A stretch of DNA of 64,000 nucleotides. Source: Hufsiella arboris. Lineage in GTDB: Bacteria > Bacteroidota > Bacteroidia > Sphingobacteriales > Sphingobacteriaceae. The position numbers and the translations under genes were made by a program. Where the stretch lies: the NCBI RefSeq assembly GCF_009834875.1, contig NZ_WVHT01000003.1, forward strand, positions 1 to 64,000, in the 5' to 3' direction. How positions within the stretch are numbered: the stretch's first letter is position 1; each line of letters opens with the position of its first letter. This document shows positions 63,476-64,000 of the stretch, in pieces. A model generated the notes under the pieces. It saw only the letters and a program-made list of their open reading frames with translations, made no database searches and had not been told where the DNA came from.

Positions 63476-64000
63476 CTAACTCAGGAATTTATAAATGGTG
63501 GTACTTTTATAAATTTCACCCGGGTTTAAGGTAGTGGTTGGAAATTCAGGATGATTAGGTGAATCAGGAAAATGTTGCGTCTCCAGGCAAAGCGAAGTTC
63601 TGAAATCAACCGGTTTGCCAGATTTTCCAGGCATTTTGCCATCGAGAAAATTACCGGTATAGAATTGCATACCCGGCTCCGTTGTGTACACTTCCATTGT
63701 AATTCCGCTTTTGGGTCCTGTAACCGATGCTGCTTTACTTAATTCATTTCCTTTTTTATTGAGTACGTAATTATGATCATAGCCGCGGGCAATTTCCAGT
63801 TGCTTATTTTCGGCATCAATCCGTTCACCGATTTTTGTCTCGCGTCGAAAATCCAAAGGCGTCCCTTCAACTGTCTCGATACCAATTGGAATCTGCGTTT
63901 CATCTGAAGGCGTAAAACGATCAGCATTGATAGTTACCAGGTGATCCAGTATCGCGCCGCTTCCATCTCCGTTCAAATTAAAATAAGTATGATTGGTTAG
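63476..64000 (-). CDS. Aldose 1-epimerase (mutarotase), partial
   Basis: C-terminal part of GalM-type mutarotase; the 5' part lies beyond the window edge. The frame is open to base 64000 and reads LTNHTYFN, the family's substrate-binding motif, followed by [15 protein letters not shown]-like text ([10 protein letters not shown]) with the catalytic-site residues, [20 protein letters not shown] and a C-terminal [20 protein letters not shown] with the conserved Glu. It interconverts sugar anomers, here probably products of the GH51 and GH97 enzymes. Confidence 0.92.
   Translation of the reverse strand, partial: LTNHTYFNLNGDGSGAILDHLVTINADRFTPSDETQIPIGIETVEGTPLDFRRETKIGERIDAENKQLEIARGYDHNYVLNKKGNELSKAASVTGPKSGITMEVYTTEPGMQFYTGNFLDGKMPGKSGKPVDFRTSLCLETQHFPDSPNHPEFPTTTLNPGEIYKSTTIYKFLS

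Overview
The window is chromosomal DNA from a member of the Bacteroidota, most likely a Sphingobacteriales/Sphingobacteriaceae-type soil or freshwater bacterium. The evidence is family content and organisation: GH97 and GH51 glycosidases with Bacteroidota-style signal peptides, an isolated atpD-atpC pair, the gene order parA-parB-DUF5683-dapB-lepB, an ECF sigma factor paired with a one-helix anti-sigma-like protein and outer-membrane barrels, and a textbook Bacteroidota promoter (TTTG, 18 bp, TATTTTTG) before atpD. Genus assignment is inference.

Layout. 0.4-2.5 kb: small genes, a zincless Fpg/Nei glycosylase and a CDGSH protein. 2.9-8.3 kb: a five-gene plus-strand operon for a PaoABC-type molybdenum aldehyde oxidoreductase (2Fe-2S, FAD/4Fe-4S and molybdopterin subunits) with its XdhC-type maturation factor and a MocA-like cytidylyltransferase. 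8.6-9.8 kb: a gene-free stretch holding two tandem copies of a ~400 bp repeat; a diverged third copy lies at 57.25-57.58 kb. 9.8-27.8 kb: mixed single genes (riboflavin synthase, a biotin carboxylase subunit, RidA, a decayed DUF4469 gene, DUF1028, LamG lipoprotein, YCII, EcsC, AlkD, an aminotransferase, a TonB-C protein, a DUF898 gene with a one-base frameshift next to an M48 protease, Nudix, ACT, ABM, ArsR, Obg, Adk, tRNA-Arg, peroxiredoxin, a sugar reductase-like SDR).

28.2-44.2 kb: atpD-atpC, then a large branched-chain amino acid cluster ilvD-ilvB-ilvN-ilvC-leuA-leuC-leuD-leuA paralogue-leuB-(ABM protein)-ilvA. This supplies all dedicated steps to 2-oxoisovalerate, 3-methyl-2-oxovalerate and 2-oxoisocaproate; only the final transaminase is not seen. 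44.3-48.7 kb: a lone ABC ATPase and an ECF sigma/anti-sigma/outer-membrane module. 48.7-53.1 kb: parA-parB-DUF5683-dapB-lepB, joining chromosome segregation, envelope and secretion functions. 53.2-59.8 kb: an FMN reductase, a VapBC-like toxin-antitoxin pair, a penicillin-acylase-family hydrolase, a flavin reductase-like protein and a BtuF-like half protein. 59.8-64 kb: the start of a carbohydrate locus (GH97, GH51 and an aldose epimerase cut by the window edge), with a long palindrome upstream of the GH51 gene.

I see no CRISPR array, prophage, intact insertion sequence or recognisable defence island apart from the toxin-antitoxin pair. The most unusual material is non-coding: the tandem/dispersed repeat with an internal inverted-repeat module of constant length, two kinds of palindromic intergenic element, and two disrupted genes.
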